From contig NZ_JAGSOI010000020.1 of NCBI RefSeq assembly GCF_023684405.1, forward strand, positions 1-40,510: a stretch of DNA of 40,510 nucleotides, in the 5' to 3' direction. Below are positions 16,731 to 25,355 of this stretch, piece after piece; position 1 is the first letter of the stretch; every line of letters starts with the position of its first letter. A program made the position numbers and the translations under genes. This DNA is from Methanococcoides seepicolus. GTDB lineage: Archaea; Halobacteriota; Methanosarcinia; Methanosarcinales; Methanosarcinaceae. The notes beneath the pieces are model-generated. The model did not search any database. It worked only from the letters and a program-made list of their open reading frames with translations, and was not told the DNA's origin.

Positions 16731-17761
16731 ATGTCAAAAAAGGTGCTGCTGTTGTTAGGAGTCTTTCTACTGCTTGCAGCAACCCCTAATGTTAGTTCTG
16801 AGGTCATTCCTCCCAACATTGGAGAACTCCTGGATGATTACTATGATGTTTCAGGAGAACCACAGCTATCAGGTTCTGTGATAGGGGACCTTGAATTTGA
16901 AAGCGGGGAAACTTCCAAGATATTCGTCCGGTTGCTGAATACCGGTCAGACAACTACCTTTGATACTGAAAATGAGCCATCAGGACCGAATGAGCTCATG
17001 GATGCCAGCACGGAACTTGATCTTGAATACGACATTACCACAGCAATAAATATCCATGGTACCCTGGAAAATCCTGAAGAAGCACCAATAAGGATCTTCA
17101 GCACGCCTCAGAATGTAGAATATCTCAGGAGCGGTGAGATGGCACTCCCAATGGAATTCGACATAGAGATCTTCAAAAATGCACCCTCTGGAACATATGA
17201 GCTCGCATTGGACCTGAACTATCAATACCAGATTGACGTTAAAGTTGAGGGCTATCCGAACCAGAAGATAGATTATTGGTATGTCACGAAGAACCAGACC
17301 CTGCCTATCTATATTGAAGTGAAGCCAAAGGCTGATCTTATCGTTGAGAGTGTAAGATCCCAGCTGATACCAGATCAAAAAAGCCTTCTTTACATCACAT
17401 ACAGGAATACAGGGGATGAGGTGGCTGAGGATGCCGTGGCCAGAATAACAGTATCAGAACCATTCAGCAATACCGATGATCAGGCATTTCTGGGCACCCT
17501 TGGACCCGGCGATTCATACCAGGCGCTTACAGTATAGAAGTGGAAAGTGACGCACTGGCCAAAACATATGGGATCGACACTGAGGTAGAATACAAGGACA
17601 TCCACGGCAATGTCCGGACATCCGATGTGATCAAGGTGTCGGCAACAGTGGAGGAAACGGATGACAGCATGATGTTGTCTGTATACCTGCTTGCCATTAT
17701 AATAGTGGGTGCTGCTGGACTCAATCTCCACATTAAGCGAAGGAAGCAAAATATTCGTTGA
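16731..17761 (+). pseudogene. COG1361-type surface protein, single-base frameshift
   Basis: Start ATG 16731 is chosen over 16713 because AAGGGGG at 16716-16722 sits 8 bases before it and would otherwise lie inside the gene. The product has a signal peptide (SKKVLLLLGVFLLLAATP), an extracellular beta-rich region resembling COG1361/NEW3 S-layer-related proteins (for example the repeat LVIESVRSQL-type start of an Ig-like domain), and a C-terminal membrane helix (LSVYLLAIIIVGAAGLNL) with a basic tail. The first frame stops at TAG 17535-17537 after GPGDSYQALTV. The continuation AYSIEVESDALAKTYGID, the expected end of an Ig-like domain, is in another frame. One base missing near 17524 explains this. 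As written the protein loses its membrane anchor. A sequencing error is possible. Confidence 0.75.
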
Positions 17762-17821
17762 AACGTTCGTTTAAGGTTGTATTATATATGATCAGACGAA
17801 AAATGTGTATGGGGTACGGTT

Positions 17822-17875
17822 ATGAAACGATTATTGATACTTGCAACTATATATCTGGAGGTGGGAGTTACCTGA
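17822..17875 (+). pseudogene. possible gene start cut by the IS fragment
   Basis: An ATG at 17822 begins MKRLLILATIY, resembling the start of a signal peptide, but after five codons the sequence becomes the IS remnant and stops at TGA 17873. It may be the 5' tip of an exported-protein gene whose body was removed when the IS fragment formed. Only a few codons are host sequence, so this is weak. Confidence 0.2.
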
Positions 17876-18028
17876 TACAGCTAGCGCTGTATCAACAAAC
17901 TTTAAATATTTGTTAGGCAAAACACAATCATCCCCTTTGTATTTTCTTGTGCTAAGTAATACTCAGGGGATTAATCCTTTTAAAATTTTATGTTAAAATT
18001 AAACGGAAAATAGGTTTTCTACAGAGCC
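17837..18028 (-). mobile_element. solo left-end fragment of the trkH-interrupting IS (192 bp)
   Basis: On the minus strand this matches IS positions 2662-2853 with one mismatch by my reading: GGCTCTGTAGAAAACC, the untranslated leader and the first 28 or so transposase codons. The rest of the element and the right repeat are absent. High identity means the fragment arose recently or is kept identical by recombination. It lies inverted relative to the full copy, about 15 kb away, downstream of the COG1361 gene and 40 bases from purQ. Confidence 0.88.
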
Positions 18029-18067
18029 AAAAAAAGAATAAAAAGATAATGGGAGTATAACAGGTGT

Positions 18068-18763
18068 TCACCTGCTTGAAATATACTCTACCATTGACTT
18101 GAACATCCTGATCCCGTCATTGGAACCGAGGACTTCTTCAGATGCCCTTTCAGGGTGAGGCATAAGACCCATTACATTTCTGTTGCCGCTGAGTATCCCT
18201 GCAATGTTCTCCTGTGAACCATTGGGGTTTACTTCTTCGGTCACATGACCTTCGCTGTCAACATATCTGAACGCTACGAGATCATTGTCTTCCATTTTCG
18301 AAAGGGTTGCTTCATCTGCGTAGAAATTACCTTCCATGTGGGCTATGGGTATGCGGATGACCTCTCCTTTCTTGAATGCGGATGTAAAAGGTGAATCGTT
18401 CGTCTCGACCCTCAAGTTCGTCCATTCACATCTGAACTTTGGGTATTCGTTGGTGGTAAGTGCTCCATCCAAGAGACCTGATTCTGTGAGTATCTGGAAT
18501 CCGTTGCAAATTCCCATTATAGGCTTTCCTTCGTCTGCCATCTTCTTGATGGAGTCCATAATAGGTGTCCTTGATGCGATAGCACCTGCGCGTAGGTAGT
18601 CGCCGTAGGAGAATCCTCCGGGGATAATTGCACCTTCATACTTATCAAGGTCGTGTTCCTTGTACCAGACAAGTTCTGCATCTGTTCCGACAACATCTTC
18701 CAGTACATGCAGAACGTCAAGATCGCAATTGCTTCCACCAAATTGAATGATGGCGATAGTCAT
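18068..18763 (-). CDS. purQ: phosphoribosylformylglycinamidine synthase, glutaminase subunit
   Basis: PurQ releases ammonia from glutamine for PurL, which converts FGAR to FGAM in purine synthesis. The 231-residue protein is a class I glutamine amidotransferase with nucleophile Cys in MGICNGFQIL (about 88-97), the catalytic His and Glu in the C-terminal MPHPERASEE, and the family's start TIAIIQFGGSNCDLD. It directly abuts purS upstream with no spare bases, so the two are coupled. PurL is not in the window. Confidence 0.96.
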   Translation of the reverse strand: MTIAIIQFGGSNCDLDVLHVLEDVVGTDAELVWYKEHDLDKYEGAIIPGGFSYGDYLRAGAIASRTPIMDSIKKMADEGKPIMGICNGFQILTESGLLDGALTTNEYPKFRCEWTNLRVETNDSPFTSAFKKGEVIRIPIAHMEGNFYADEATLSKMEDNDLVAFRYVDSEGHVTEEVNPNGSQENIAGILSGNRNVMGLMPHPERASEEVLGSNDGIRMFKSMVEYISSR

Positions 18764-19012
18764 TTAAACTTCCCTCAAGTCGATCGTATAATTATGGATC
18801 ATCGGGTTTGCAATAAGTTTCTGGCACATTTCATCAACTTTAGTCTCTGCCAGCTCTGCGGACTCTTCTTCGAGATCGATGATATATCTCTTTGAGGTCT
18901 TGATATCATTTGTGTGGTAGCCAAGGTGTTCAAGTGCTCTCTTGATAGTAGTGCCTTCAGGGTCCAGCATTCCTGACTTACGTTCTATGGTTACTTCTGC
19001 ACGGTATTGCAT
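18764..19012 (-). CDS. purS: phosphoribosylformylglycinamidine synthase subunit PurS
   Basis: PurS is the small dimeric subunit that bridges PurL and PurQ in bacteria and archaea with split FGAM synthase. The 82-residue length and the pattern AEVTIERKSGMLDPEGTTI with the central ALEHLGY segment are typical. ATG follows GAGGAAAAAA. It is the first gene of the purSQ pair; a TATA-like element lies near 19154-19162 on the minus strand. Confidence 0.95.
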   Translation of the reverse strand: MQYRAEVTIERKSGMLDPEGTTIKRALEHLGYHTNDIKTSKRYIIDLEEESAELAETKVDEMCQKLIANPMIHNYTIDLREV

Positions 19013-19166
19013 TTTTTTCCTCTGTGTTTACTTATGATGTGATTATGGCTATTAATGGACACCAAGCAATTAAAAATATCGCTTTGAAAATGATCTCTTC
19101 TTTAATGTGTTGTGGTCATTATCTGATCGATATCTTGTACCTTAAATTATTATCTTATATATAGGT

Positions 19167-19765
19167 TTATAAGGTTTGTTTGGCTTTCCATATCCTTTGT
19201 AAAAGCGTTACGTGTGTAAGTATTGCGATAAGTGCCACTGCGACCATGATCTGAGAACTGAATGCTCCCAGTACCAGTATGATCATACGCTCAGACCTCT
19301 CTGCGATACCAACGTTCATTGATGAAGAGCCTGCGGCTTCGGCACGGGCACGCGTGTAGCTGACCATGTAAGAACCGATCAGCGCGATTATACATAATAG
19401 CCACAATGGTGCCTGTAAGAATGTGGGCTGATGTATAACGCCTGTTATTGAACCGTAGATGATCCCGGCAAAGATAATTGCGTCAGCATATCTGTCACAT
19501 ACCGAATCAAGTACTCCTCCAAAAGGTGTTATCATCCCTGATACCCTTGCAACGGCTCCGTCAAGAACATCAAATATGCCACTTATCATTATATATGCAG
19601 CTCCCATTATCAGATCCCCTGTGGCGAATTCGATGGCAGCCAGAAAACTGATGCCAAGGCCTATCACGGTCAGCACATTTGGTGAGATCGGAATATTCTT
19701 TGCAATTGGCAATGCAAGTGTTCTAATATTGTTCTTCAGTTCATTGAAAATAGTTTATCCCTCAT
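19167..19765 (-). CDS. CDP-alcohol phosphatidyltransferase (archaetidylinositol-phosphate synthase type), start unclear
   Basis: This membrane enzyme joins an inositol-phosphate-like head group to CDP-archaeol in lipid synthesis. The family motif D-x2-D-G-x2-A-R-x8-G-x3-D-x3-D is intact (FDVLDGAVARVSG...GGVLDSVCDRYAD), and there are about five membrane helices. The first in-frame start codon after the preceding TAA is TTG 19712, but sense sequence in this frame extends upstream (FNELKNNIRTLA). An ATG at 19765 begins MRDKLF in a neighbouring frame, and one extra base in the four-base run 19747-19750 would join them as MRDKLFFNELKNNIRTLA. So the annotated interval assumes the ATG; otherwise translation starts at TTG 19712. 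The exact head-group substrate is inferred from family and lineage. Confidence 0.8.
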
Positions 19766-19816
19766 GAGATCAAGGATCATCTGTCTGACTGTACAACTTA
19801 AGGCTGGATCTGATTA

Positions 19817-20434
19817 TTATGCTTCATCGCGTTTTAGTTTTGCCATTGCTGCGGCCATATTGATCTTTGCATCTTTATAATCGGGATCTGCATTCAAGAC
19901 CTTTGCAAAGCAAGTGATGGCTTCTTCATATTTTTGCATGTGGTAGTAAGCGACACCTTTTTTGTTCCATTTAATGGTGTATTTTGAATTAAGTTCCATG
20001 CTACTGTGGACATTCTCATAACATTCAATTGCATCTTCATATCTGCCAAGCATGTCAAATATAATTCCCTTATTTATCCACGCATTATCATATTTTGGGT
20101 CGATATCAAGAGCCTTTGAATAAGATCTGATCGATTCTTCATGCTCACCAACATAAGAATGAGCGATACCCTTGTTGTACCATATATCAGGATTATCGGT
20201 GTCGAGCTCAAGGCCCTTTTCAAAACAGTGGATGGCTTTATCATAAATGCTAAGGTCGCAATATGCAATGCCGGTGTTGGTCCAGACTAATGCGATAGCT
20301 TCTTCGTTCCATAACAGGGGGTCCTTTGATTCGGATTCAAGTACTGCAGAATAGTACTATATCTTCTCATCCGGGTATTCCGCATAGAATCCCATATGGA
20401 ATAGTTGCTCTACTGTCTTGCCTTTCCCTTCCAC
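19817..20434 (-). CDS. TPR protein with in-frame TAG (amber) at codon 26
   Basis: The frame from GTG 20434 (behind AAGGAG) to TAA 19817 encodes 205 positions and contains one internal stop, TAG at 20357-20359. Before TAG: MEGKGKTVEQLFHMGFY and EYPDEKI. After it: YYSAVLESESKDPLLWNEEA, then four tetratricopeptide repeats (IWYNKGIAHSYVGEHEES, AWINKGIIFDMLGRYEDA and others). There is no ATG, GTG or TTG in frame between TAG and ATG 20053, about 100 codons, so the first two repeats can only be made by readthrough. A one-base change GAG to TAG would give a normal protein (KIEYYSAV). TPR proteins mediate protein contacts; partner unknown. It could be a Pyl-containing protein or a nonsense pseudogene. 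Confidence 0.72.
20357..20359 (-). other. in-frame TAG codon, possible pyrrolysine or nonsense site
   Basis: TAG interrupts a frame that is TPR-protein-like on both sides. It is the second such site in the window; the other is at 10813-10815. Confidence 0.6.
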
Positions 20435-20610
20435 TAAAGTCTAACTCCTTTTTTATTTTTGAAACAATAAATAAAAGCATACCGATTATCAAATATACAA
20501 TGTTTTATGGCTTTTTATTCCAAAGGACTTTCACTATTAGTGCATAATTAGAATATATAATCAGTGGTTCATTACTAAATAGTCAGTAATTTTGATGTCT
20601 TATTTTATCA

Positions 20611-20620
20611 CTGTATATAT
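20611..20620 (+). promoter_or_regulatory. box A of the asparagine-synthetase-like gene
   Basis: CTGTATATAT predicts a start near 20641. That rules out the upstream ATG at 20624 and favours ATG 20651 or 20675 as the translation start. Confidence 0.4.
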
Positions 20621-20674
20621 TCCATGTGTCAATTTCCGATACATAAATATATGGTAGACAAGTGTTCAAACTAC

Positions 20675-22150
20675 ATGGGCAGAATCGCAGGTTTCTTCAA
20701 ATTAGCTTCTTCTTCCATCAGTATGGTTAAGATCTTTAATGAAATGGAATCTCGTGGTGACTATAAAGCTTTCATCTATACAGGCGATGGTATTCATAAG
20801 GTGTGTTCTGCCTCTGAAATACAGTCCATGTCACTCAATGAAGCCATGATAGGTTTTGATAGTCTGGCAGCTTCATCCCCATTGAGTTCATCATCAGACC
20901 AGTTCGAATTTATCGGAGATACTGACATCTACAATTTAGATGAGCTTGCATGTGAACTTCATTGTGATGCTGTGGAGAACATGTCAATTCTGACACGACT
21001 TTTGCAGGATACTTTCAGCCTTGATAACTGCAGTGATCATGAGATGTTCCAACGTTTTGATAGTTCATTAAGGACTATTCGCGGGGTTTATGCAATTGCC
21101 TTTCATATAGGTGATAAACTGTTTCTCGCAAGAGATCGGATCGGTATAAAACCTCTCTGGTATGACGTATCTTCCGGTTTTGCATTCGCTTCGGAAAAGA
21201 AGTTCTTAGAGATGTCCGGGCTTCATGAAGTGGTGGAACTTGATCCTCGGCAGATCCTATGCTACGATCTTAAAAACGATACTATAAAGGTATACGATAG
21301 AGAATTTTTGCAGGGACTTGCAGAACATCAGGGATCTTTTGTGGAGGTCCGGGATGGTCTTCTTTCTTTGCTTAAAGACGCGGTCTCTATACGTGTGCCG
21401 GATGAGGATTTTGGTGTAATGTTCTCAGCAGGAATTGATTCCACTATCCTCGCCCTGCTTTGTAAAGGGTTTGCTGAAGCTAAAGGCGTAATATGTAATT
21501 GTTATACGGTGGGACTTTCAGGGCAGGTCCCGTCACCGGATATCACCTGTGCAAGAAAGCTGGCAGATGAGCTTGAACTTGAATTAAATGTGCATGAGAT
21601 CGGTCTCGATACTGTGGAAGAGTATCTAAGTACAGTTGTCCCTTTGATAGAGGATGCGACCGTTCCGAAGACAGGTGTCGCATTGACGATGTATGCGGCA
21701 TGTAAGGCGGCAAAGAATGATGGCATAAATATATTGTTCGCAGGTGCCGGAGCTGATGAACTTTTTGCCGGATATAACAGGTTCAAAAGTTCAGCATCTG
21801 TAAATGAGGATTGTATCAGGGATATCATGGAAATGCATGAAGTGAACACGTATCGCGATGATACGGTCGCGGCGTTCACGGGAGCGAAAGTGCGTCTTCC
21901 CTATCTTGATGAGAAGTTTGTGGAATATGCCCTTGCCATTCCAAAAGAGTATAAGATCTCCGATGAGATGAACAAGATCATCCTGCGAAAGGCAGGTGAG
22001 GAGCTTGGGTTACCAAAGTATGTGACCGAGAGGGGGAAGAAAGCTGCTCAGTATGGTAGCAGGTTCGATCAGGCTTTAAAGAAGCTTGCAAAAAGAGCAG
22101 GTTTTGCGAATAAGACCGATTATATCAATAGTTTTCAGGAGAGTAGATAA
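20675..22150 (+). CDS. asparagine synthetase-like protein lacking the glutaminase cysteine
   Basis: The C-terminal half is an asparagine-synthetase ATP-pyrophosphatase domain with PP-loop FSAGIDSTILALL and the block LFAGAGADELFAGYNRF. The N-terminal half is a class II glutaminase fold (RGVYAIAF, LFLARDRIGIKPLWY). Active glutaminases of this class begin MCGIAGF, with Cys2 as the nucleophile; here the corresponding start reads MGRIAGFF, with no Cys. The enzyme could therefore use free ammonia, or act on a different substrate. ATG 20675 is chosen because it matches the family start and fits the box A at 20611; ATG 20651 in the same frame is possible. It is followed by dph6 with one base between, so the two are probably co-transcribed. 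Confidence 0.82.
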   Translation: MGRIAGFFKLASSSISMVKIFNEMESRGDYKAFIYTGDGIHKVCSASEIQSMSLNEAMIGFDSLAASSPLSSSSDQFEFIGDTDIYNLDELACELHCDAVENMSILTRLLQDTFSLDNCSDHEMFQRFDSSLRTIRGVYAIAFHIGDKLFLARDRIGIKPLWYDVSSGFAFASEKKFLEMSGLHEVVELDPRQILCYDLKNDTIKVYDREFLQGLAEHQGSFVEVRDGLLSLLKDAVSIRVPDEDFGVMFSAGIDSTILALLCKGFAEAKGVICNCYTVGLSGQVPSPDITCARKLADELELELNVHEIGLDTVEEYLSTVVPLIEDATVPKTGVALTMYAACKAAKNDGINILFAGAGADELFAGYNRFKSSASVNEDCIRDIMEMHEVNTYRDDTVAAFTGAKVRLPYLDEKFVEYALAIPKEYKISDEMNKIILRKAGEELGLPKYVTERGKKAAQYGSRFDQALKKLAKRAGFANKTDYINSFQESR

Positions 22151-22151
22151 A

Positions 22152-22841
22152 GTGAAACTCGGCGTTCTTTTCAGTTCAGGCAAGGATTCCTGCTATGCAT
22201 TGCATCTTATGCAGGAAAAAGGAAATTCCATTGAGTGTTTGATCACGATAAAAAGCAAAAATCCTGATTCATATATGTTCCATACCCCGAACATCGACCT
22301 GTCAAGGTTGCAGGCAGAAGCCATGGGATTTCCTCTTCTGGAGACCTTTACAGAGGGAGAGAAGGAGCTTGAGCTTGATGATCTAAAAAATGCCATCCTG
22401 GAAGCAAAGAAGGAATACTGTCTCGAAGGGATCGTGACAGGCGCACTGTATTCCAATTATCAGAAGGACAGGATCGAAAAGATATGCAATGAGCTTGGCC
22501 TCGATGTGTTCTCACCATTGTGGCATATGGACCAGGAGCAGGAAATGCGGGAACTGCTTGACAATGGATTCAGGTTCATTTTCAGCAGTATAGCTGCCTA
22601 TGGTCTTGACAGTGGCTGGGTAGGAAAGGAAATTACTGCTTATGAAGTGGATAAGCTCGTAAAGCTCAATGAAAGGATCGGCTTGAACATTGCAGGGGAA
22701 GGTGGTGAGTTCGAGAGTTTTGTCATCGATGCACCAATGTTCAAAAAGAGGATACAGATAAACAAGTATGATCTTGTCGAGAGGGATGAATATACGGCGA
22801 GGGTAATTATCGAGGATGCTGTGCTTGTGGATAAGGGCTGA
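22152..22841 (+). CDS. dph6: diphthine--ammonia ligase
   Basis: This ATP-pyrophosphatase of the MJ0570 family performs the last step in making diphthamide on elongation factor 2. The PP-loop LFSSGKDSCYAL is at the very start, and the family's EGGEFESFVIDAPMF block is near residue 185. The start is GTG 22152, behind GGAGAG, giving 229 residues and a normal N-terminus (KLGVLFSSGKDS); an upstream in-frame start at 22086 would put about 20 unrelated residues first and overlap the previous gene. It sits one base after the asparagine-synthetase-like gene, a second enzyme of the same ATP-pyrophosphatase fold. Confidence 0.93.
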   Translation: MKLGVLFSSGKDSCYALHLMQEKGNSIECLITIKSKNPDSYMFHTPNIDLSRLQAEAMGFPLLETFTEGEKELELDDLKNAILEAKKEYCLEGIVTGALYSNYQKDRIEKICNELGLDVFSPLWHMDQEQEMRELLDNGFRFIFSSIAAYGLDSGWVGKEITAYEVDKLVKLNERIGLNIAGEGGEFESFVIDAPMFKKRIQINKYDLVERDEYTARVIIEDAVLVDKG

Positions 22842-22960
22842 TATAAGTATTCTTAAGAACTAAATCTGCCAAAATAAGAATGGGATTGGAATATAAGTCT
22901 ACAAATAGGAATAGGAACCTGAATCTCTGTATAAGTGCAGTAAAATAAGGTCAACAGGCT

Positions 22961-23158
22961 TTATTCTGTATCTTTCTTTTCAGTTGCTTTTTTTGTATCA
23001 GTTTCGCCTTCTGAACCCTTGCACCATTCATCGATCACAAGGTCATCAGCACTCTTGCTATCGGAATTTTCAGTGGATATCTCGCACCAGCTTTCGATCT
23101 CATCATCCAATGAAGGTAATTCGATATCTTCTTCCTTTTTGTCTTTTTTGTCTTTCAT
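22961..23158 (-). CDS. small acidic protein of unknown function with two Trp-Cys motifs
   Basis: The 65-residue product is highly charged, with Lys-rich termini and an acidic core. It has two similar segments, DEIESWCEIS and LVIDEWCKGS, each with a Trp-Cys pair preceded by acidic residues. No domain is recognised. It lies convergent with dph6 and stands alone. The repeated motif and normal stop (TAA) suggest a real gene; the paired Cys could bind metal or form a disulfide, which is speculation. Confidence 0.55.
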   Translation of the reverse strand: MKDKKDKKEEDIELPSLDDEIESWCEISTENSDSKSADDLVIDEWCKGSEGETDTKKATEKKDTE

Positions 23159-23525
23159 TGATAGCCCCCATTTAGTATATCTAAAGGAAGTTGAAATATT
23201 TACTGGTTTTTGATGTTGCAGTTACCAATATCTCAAATGCACCTATCTCAAACGAACAGTATTCATTTAAGCCAAAAGACCAATCATTTGATCGGGGTGG
23301 TAGATTTAAACATTGATGTAGCAAAGATCCTAGTCCTATTAGGCTTATTGTGGCTTCTGTTTAAAATTCATGTGGTGCTTAAAGAAATGCATCTATTCCA
23401 ATTGTGAAAGGTATCTTAAATGCAAGTTGGTTAGTTCACACAATAACCTTTATCAGTTCAGTAGCCATTAAATCACACTACGATCATGATATCTATCGTT
23501 CATAATTTCTTAAGAGGTATACTAT
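23159..23525. other. intergenic region with one doubtful small frame
   Basis: Nothing is strongly supported in these 367 bases. A plus-strand frame from GTG 23297 to 23407 would encode a 36-residue single-membrane-helix peptide (VAKILVLLGLLWLLFKIHVV) behind GGGG, but without further support it stays doubtful. Confidence 0.3.
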
Positions 23526-23783
23526 ATGGAAAATGACCCGTTCAAGCAGATCCAGAGGCAGATAGATGAGCTTAAGCGCCAGCTGGATGAGAAGGATAAT
23601 AGGATAGCTGATCTGGATGAACAGATCGTTGAACTGACCACTTATATCAATATGCTTAATGAGAGATTTATAGGGCATTCTGATGAGATGAAAGAGCTTT
23701 TCGATGCAAATCCTTCACAAAAGCGGGGTATTTACGCCCGCGATTCAATTGTCTATTCTGCTGATACTGAAGAGTTGAAATAA
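23526..23783 (+). CDS. small coiled-coil protein
   Basis: The 85-residue product is mostly one amphipathic coiled coil (residues ~6-50, heptads such as IDELKRQLDEKDNRIADLDEQ), followed by a short tail (ANPSQKRGIYARDSIVY). The ATG follows GAGGT by 7 bases. It is monocistronic, 92 bases before pyruvate kinase on the same strand. Function unknown; an oligomerising scaffold role is likely from the coiled coil alone. Confidence 0.75.
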   Translation: MENDPFKQIQRQIDELKRQLDEKDNRIADLDEQIVELTTYINMLNERFIGHSDEMKELFDANPSQKRGIYARDSIVYSADTEELK

Positions 23784-23875
23784 TTGTATTTGTTTTTCCC
23801 TTCTTTTTTTGTAGTCTCTGGTCAAAAAAAGGTAATGTTTTAAGTCAGCCAGTCAATAATTGAGCAGTGAGATAA

Positions 23876-25309
23876 ATGAATCTGCCGGACCACAAGACCA
23901 AGATCGTATGTACTATAGGACCTGCTTCTTCTTCGGAAGAAATGCTGCGTGAGCTTATCTTTGCAGGAATGAACGTAGCGAGGATCAACTTCTCGCATGG
24001 CAGTTTCGAGGACCATAGTAAAGTTATCCGGCTGATAAAAAAGCTGTGTGATGAGCTCAACGTTGTTGTTTCGGTGATGGCAGACCTTCCGGGACCAAAG
24101 ATACGTGTAGGCGAGATCAAAGATTCCCCTATAAATTTACAGAAGGGGGATAAGGTGAAACTGACCACTGAAAGGATCGTAGGGTCAAAGGACCTTATTC
24201 CGGTGGACTTTGATAAGCTTCCTTACTGTATCGCCAAAAAGTCGAATGTTTATTTCAATGATGGTTTCATTCAGATGAGGTGCAGTGGCATTTGTAGCAA
24301 TGAGGCTGAATGTGAAGTGATCGTAGGTGGTCAGCTCTCATCCCACAAGGGTGTGAATCTTCCCGGGATCGATCTTTTGCTTGATCCTGTCACTGAAAAG
24401 GACCTTGAGATCCTGGATTTTGCATTGGAAGAGGGAGTGAACTGCTTCAGTGTCTCGTTCATCGAGCAGGGTTCCGACATACAGAAGATAAGGGACCATG
24501 CTGCTAAAAAAGGAAGGTCAGTATTCCTTGTGGCGAAGATAGAAAGAGGTCCCTCGGTCGAAAATATCGATGACATCATGGACGCTACCGATGCTTTGAT
24601 GATAGCACGTGGTGATCTCGGTGTGGAAATTCCAATAGAGGAAGTTCCCATCGTACAGAAAGAACTGATACATAAGGCCAATCTACGTGGAATTCCGGTG
24701 ATAACCGCTACTCATATGCTCGAATCCATGACCGATAACGTGCGACCAACACGTGCCGAAGCTACGGATGTTGCAAATGCTATTCTTGATGGCACCGATG
24801 CTATCATGCTTTCTGGAGAAACCGCAGTTGGTAAGTATCCGTTGGAGGCCGTTCATACGATGGTCAGGATTGCAAAAAAGACTGAAGCATGGCGTGATAG
24901 TACAGGTAGTGGAATGGGCAACATCAGGGATGCCATTGGTGAGACTGAGATGGGTATAAGTGATGTCATTTCATTGCAGGTCTATGATGCAATTCGTAAA
25001 TTATCCATCGAATTCGTAGTTACACCCACTTACTCCGGGGCCACTCCAAGGCGTATCTCACGCTTTAAGCCGGAGAACTGGATAATCGCCATGAGCCATC
25101 TTGACCTTACATGTGAACAATTGGCATATTCCTACGGTGTCTATCCGCTTTCTGTATACGATGGCAGTGACGATCTTGAAAAGAAAGTGCTTGGTGCCCT
25201 CCTGTCCAGAGGGATAGGCAAGTCCGGTGACACGATCGTTCTGACACAAGGCTATTCTGGCGGCACCAACCTGCTGAAAATAATCGAGATCGAGCATTTG
25301 GTCGAGTGA
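23876..25309 (+). CDS. pyk: pyruvate kinase
   Basis: This enzyme converts phosphoenolpyruvate and ADP to pyruvate and ATP. The 477-residue protein has the N-terminal TIM-barrel start HKTKIVCTIGPAS-like (KTKIVCTIGPASSSEE), the inserted B domain (about 70-160), the active-site block LVAKIERGPSVENID and signature MIARGDLGVEIP, the Mg/K site TRAEATDVANAI and a C-terminal regulatory domain (TPTYSGATPRRISRF). Length is typical. A short inverted repeat (TGATCATTCGATCA) and T-rich stretch follow the stop. Confidence 0.96.
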   Translation: MNLPDHKTKIVCTIGPASSSEEMLRELIFAGMNVARINFSHGSFEDHSKVIRLIKKLCDELNVVVSVMADLPGPKIRVGEIKDSPINLQKGDKVKLTTERIVGSKDLIPVDFDKLPYCIAKKSNVYFNDGFIQMRCSGICSNEAECEVIVGGQLSSHKGVNLPGIDLLLDPVTEKDLEILDFALEEGVNCFSVSFIEQGSDIQKIRDHAAKKGRSVFLVAKIERGPSVENIDDIMDATDALMIARGDLGVEIPIEEVPIVQKELIHKANLRGIPVITATHMLESMTDNVRPTRAEATDVANAILDGTDAIMLSGETAVGKYPLEAVHTMVRIAKKTEAWRDSTGSGMGNIRDAIGETEMGISDVISLQVYDAIRKLSIEFVVTPTYSGATPRRISRFKPENWIIAMSHLDLTCEQLAYSYGVYPLSVYDGSDDLEKKVLGALLSRGIGKSGDTIVLTQGYSGGTNLLKIIEIEHLVE

Positions 25310-25355
25310 TCATTCGATCATTTAATTATTTGTTCTACATGGGGGAGATGTGTTC

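Noticed and set aside
20074-20268. 64-codon minus-strand frame
   Set aside because: It overlaps, in another frame, the TPR-coding sequence that reads through TAG; the TPR frame is clearly the real one.
23210-23407. 65-codon plus-strand frame in the gap before the coiled-coil gene
   Set aside because: Only its last 36 codons look like a membrane helix and there is no independent support; noted as doubtful under the intergenic entry.
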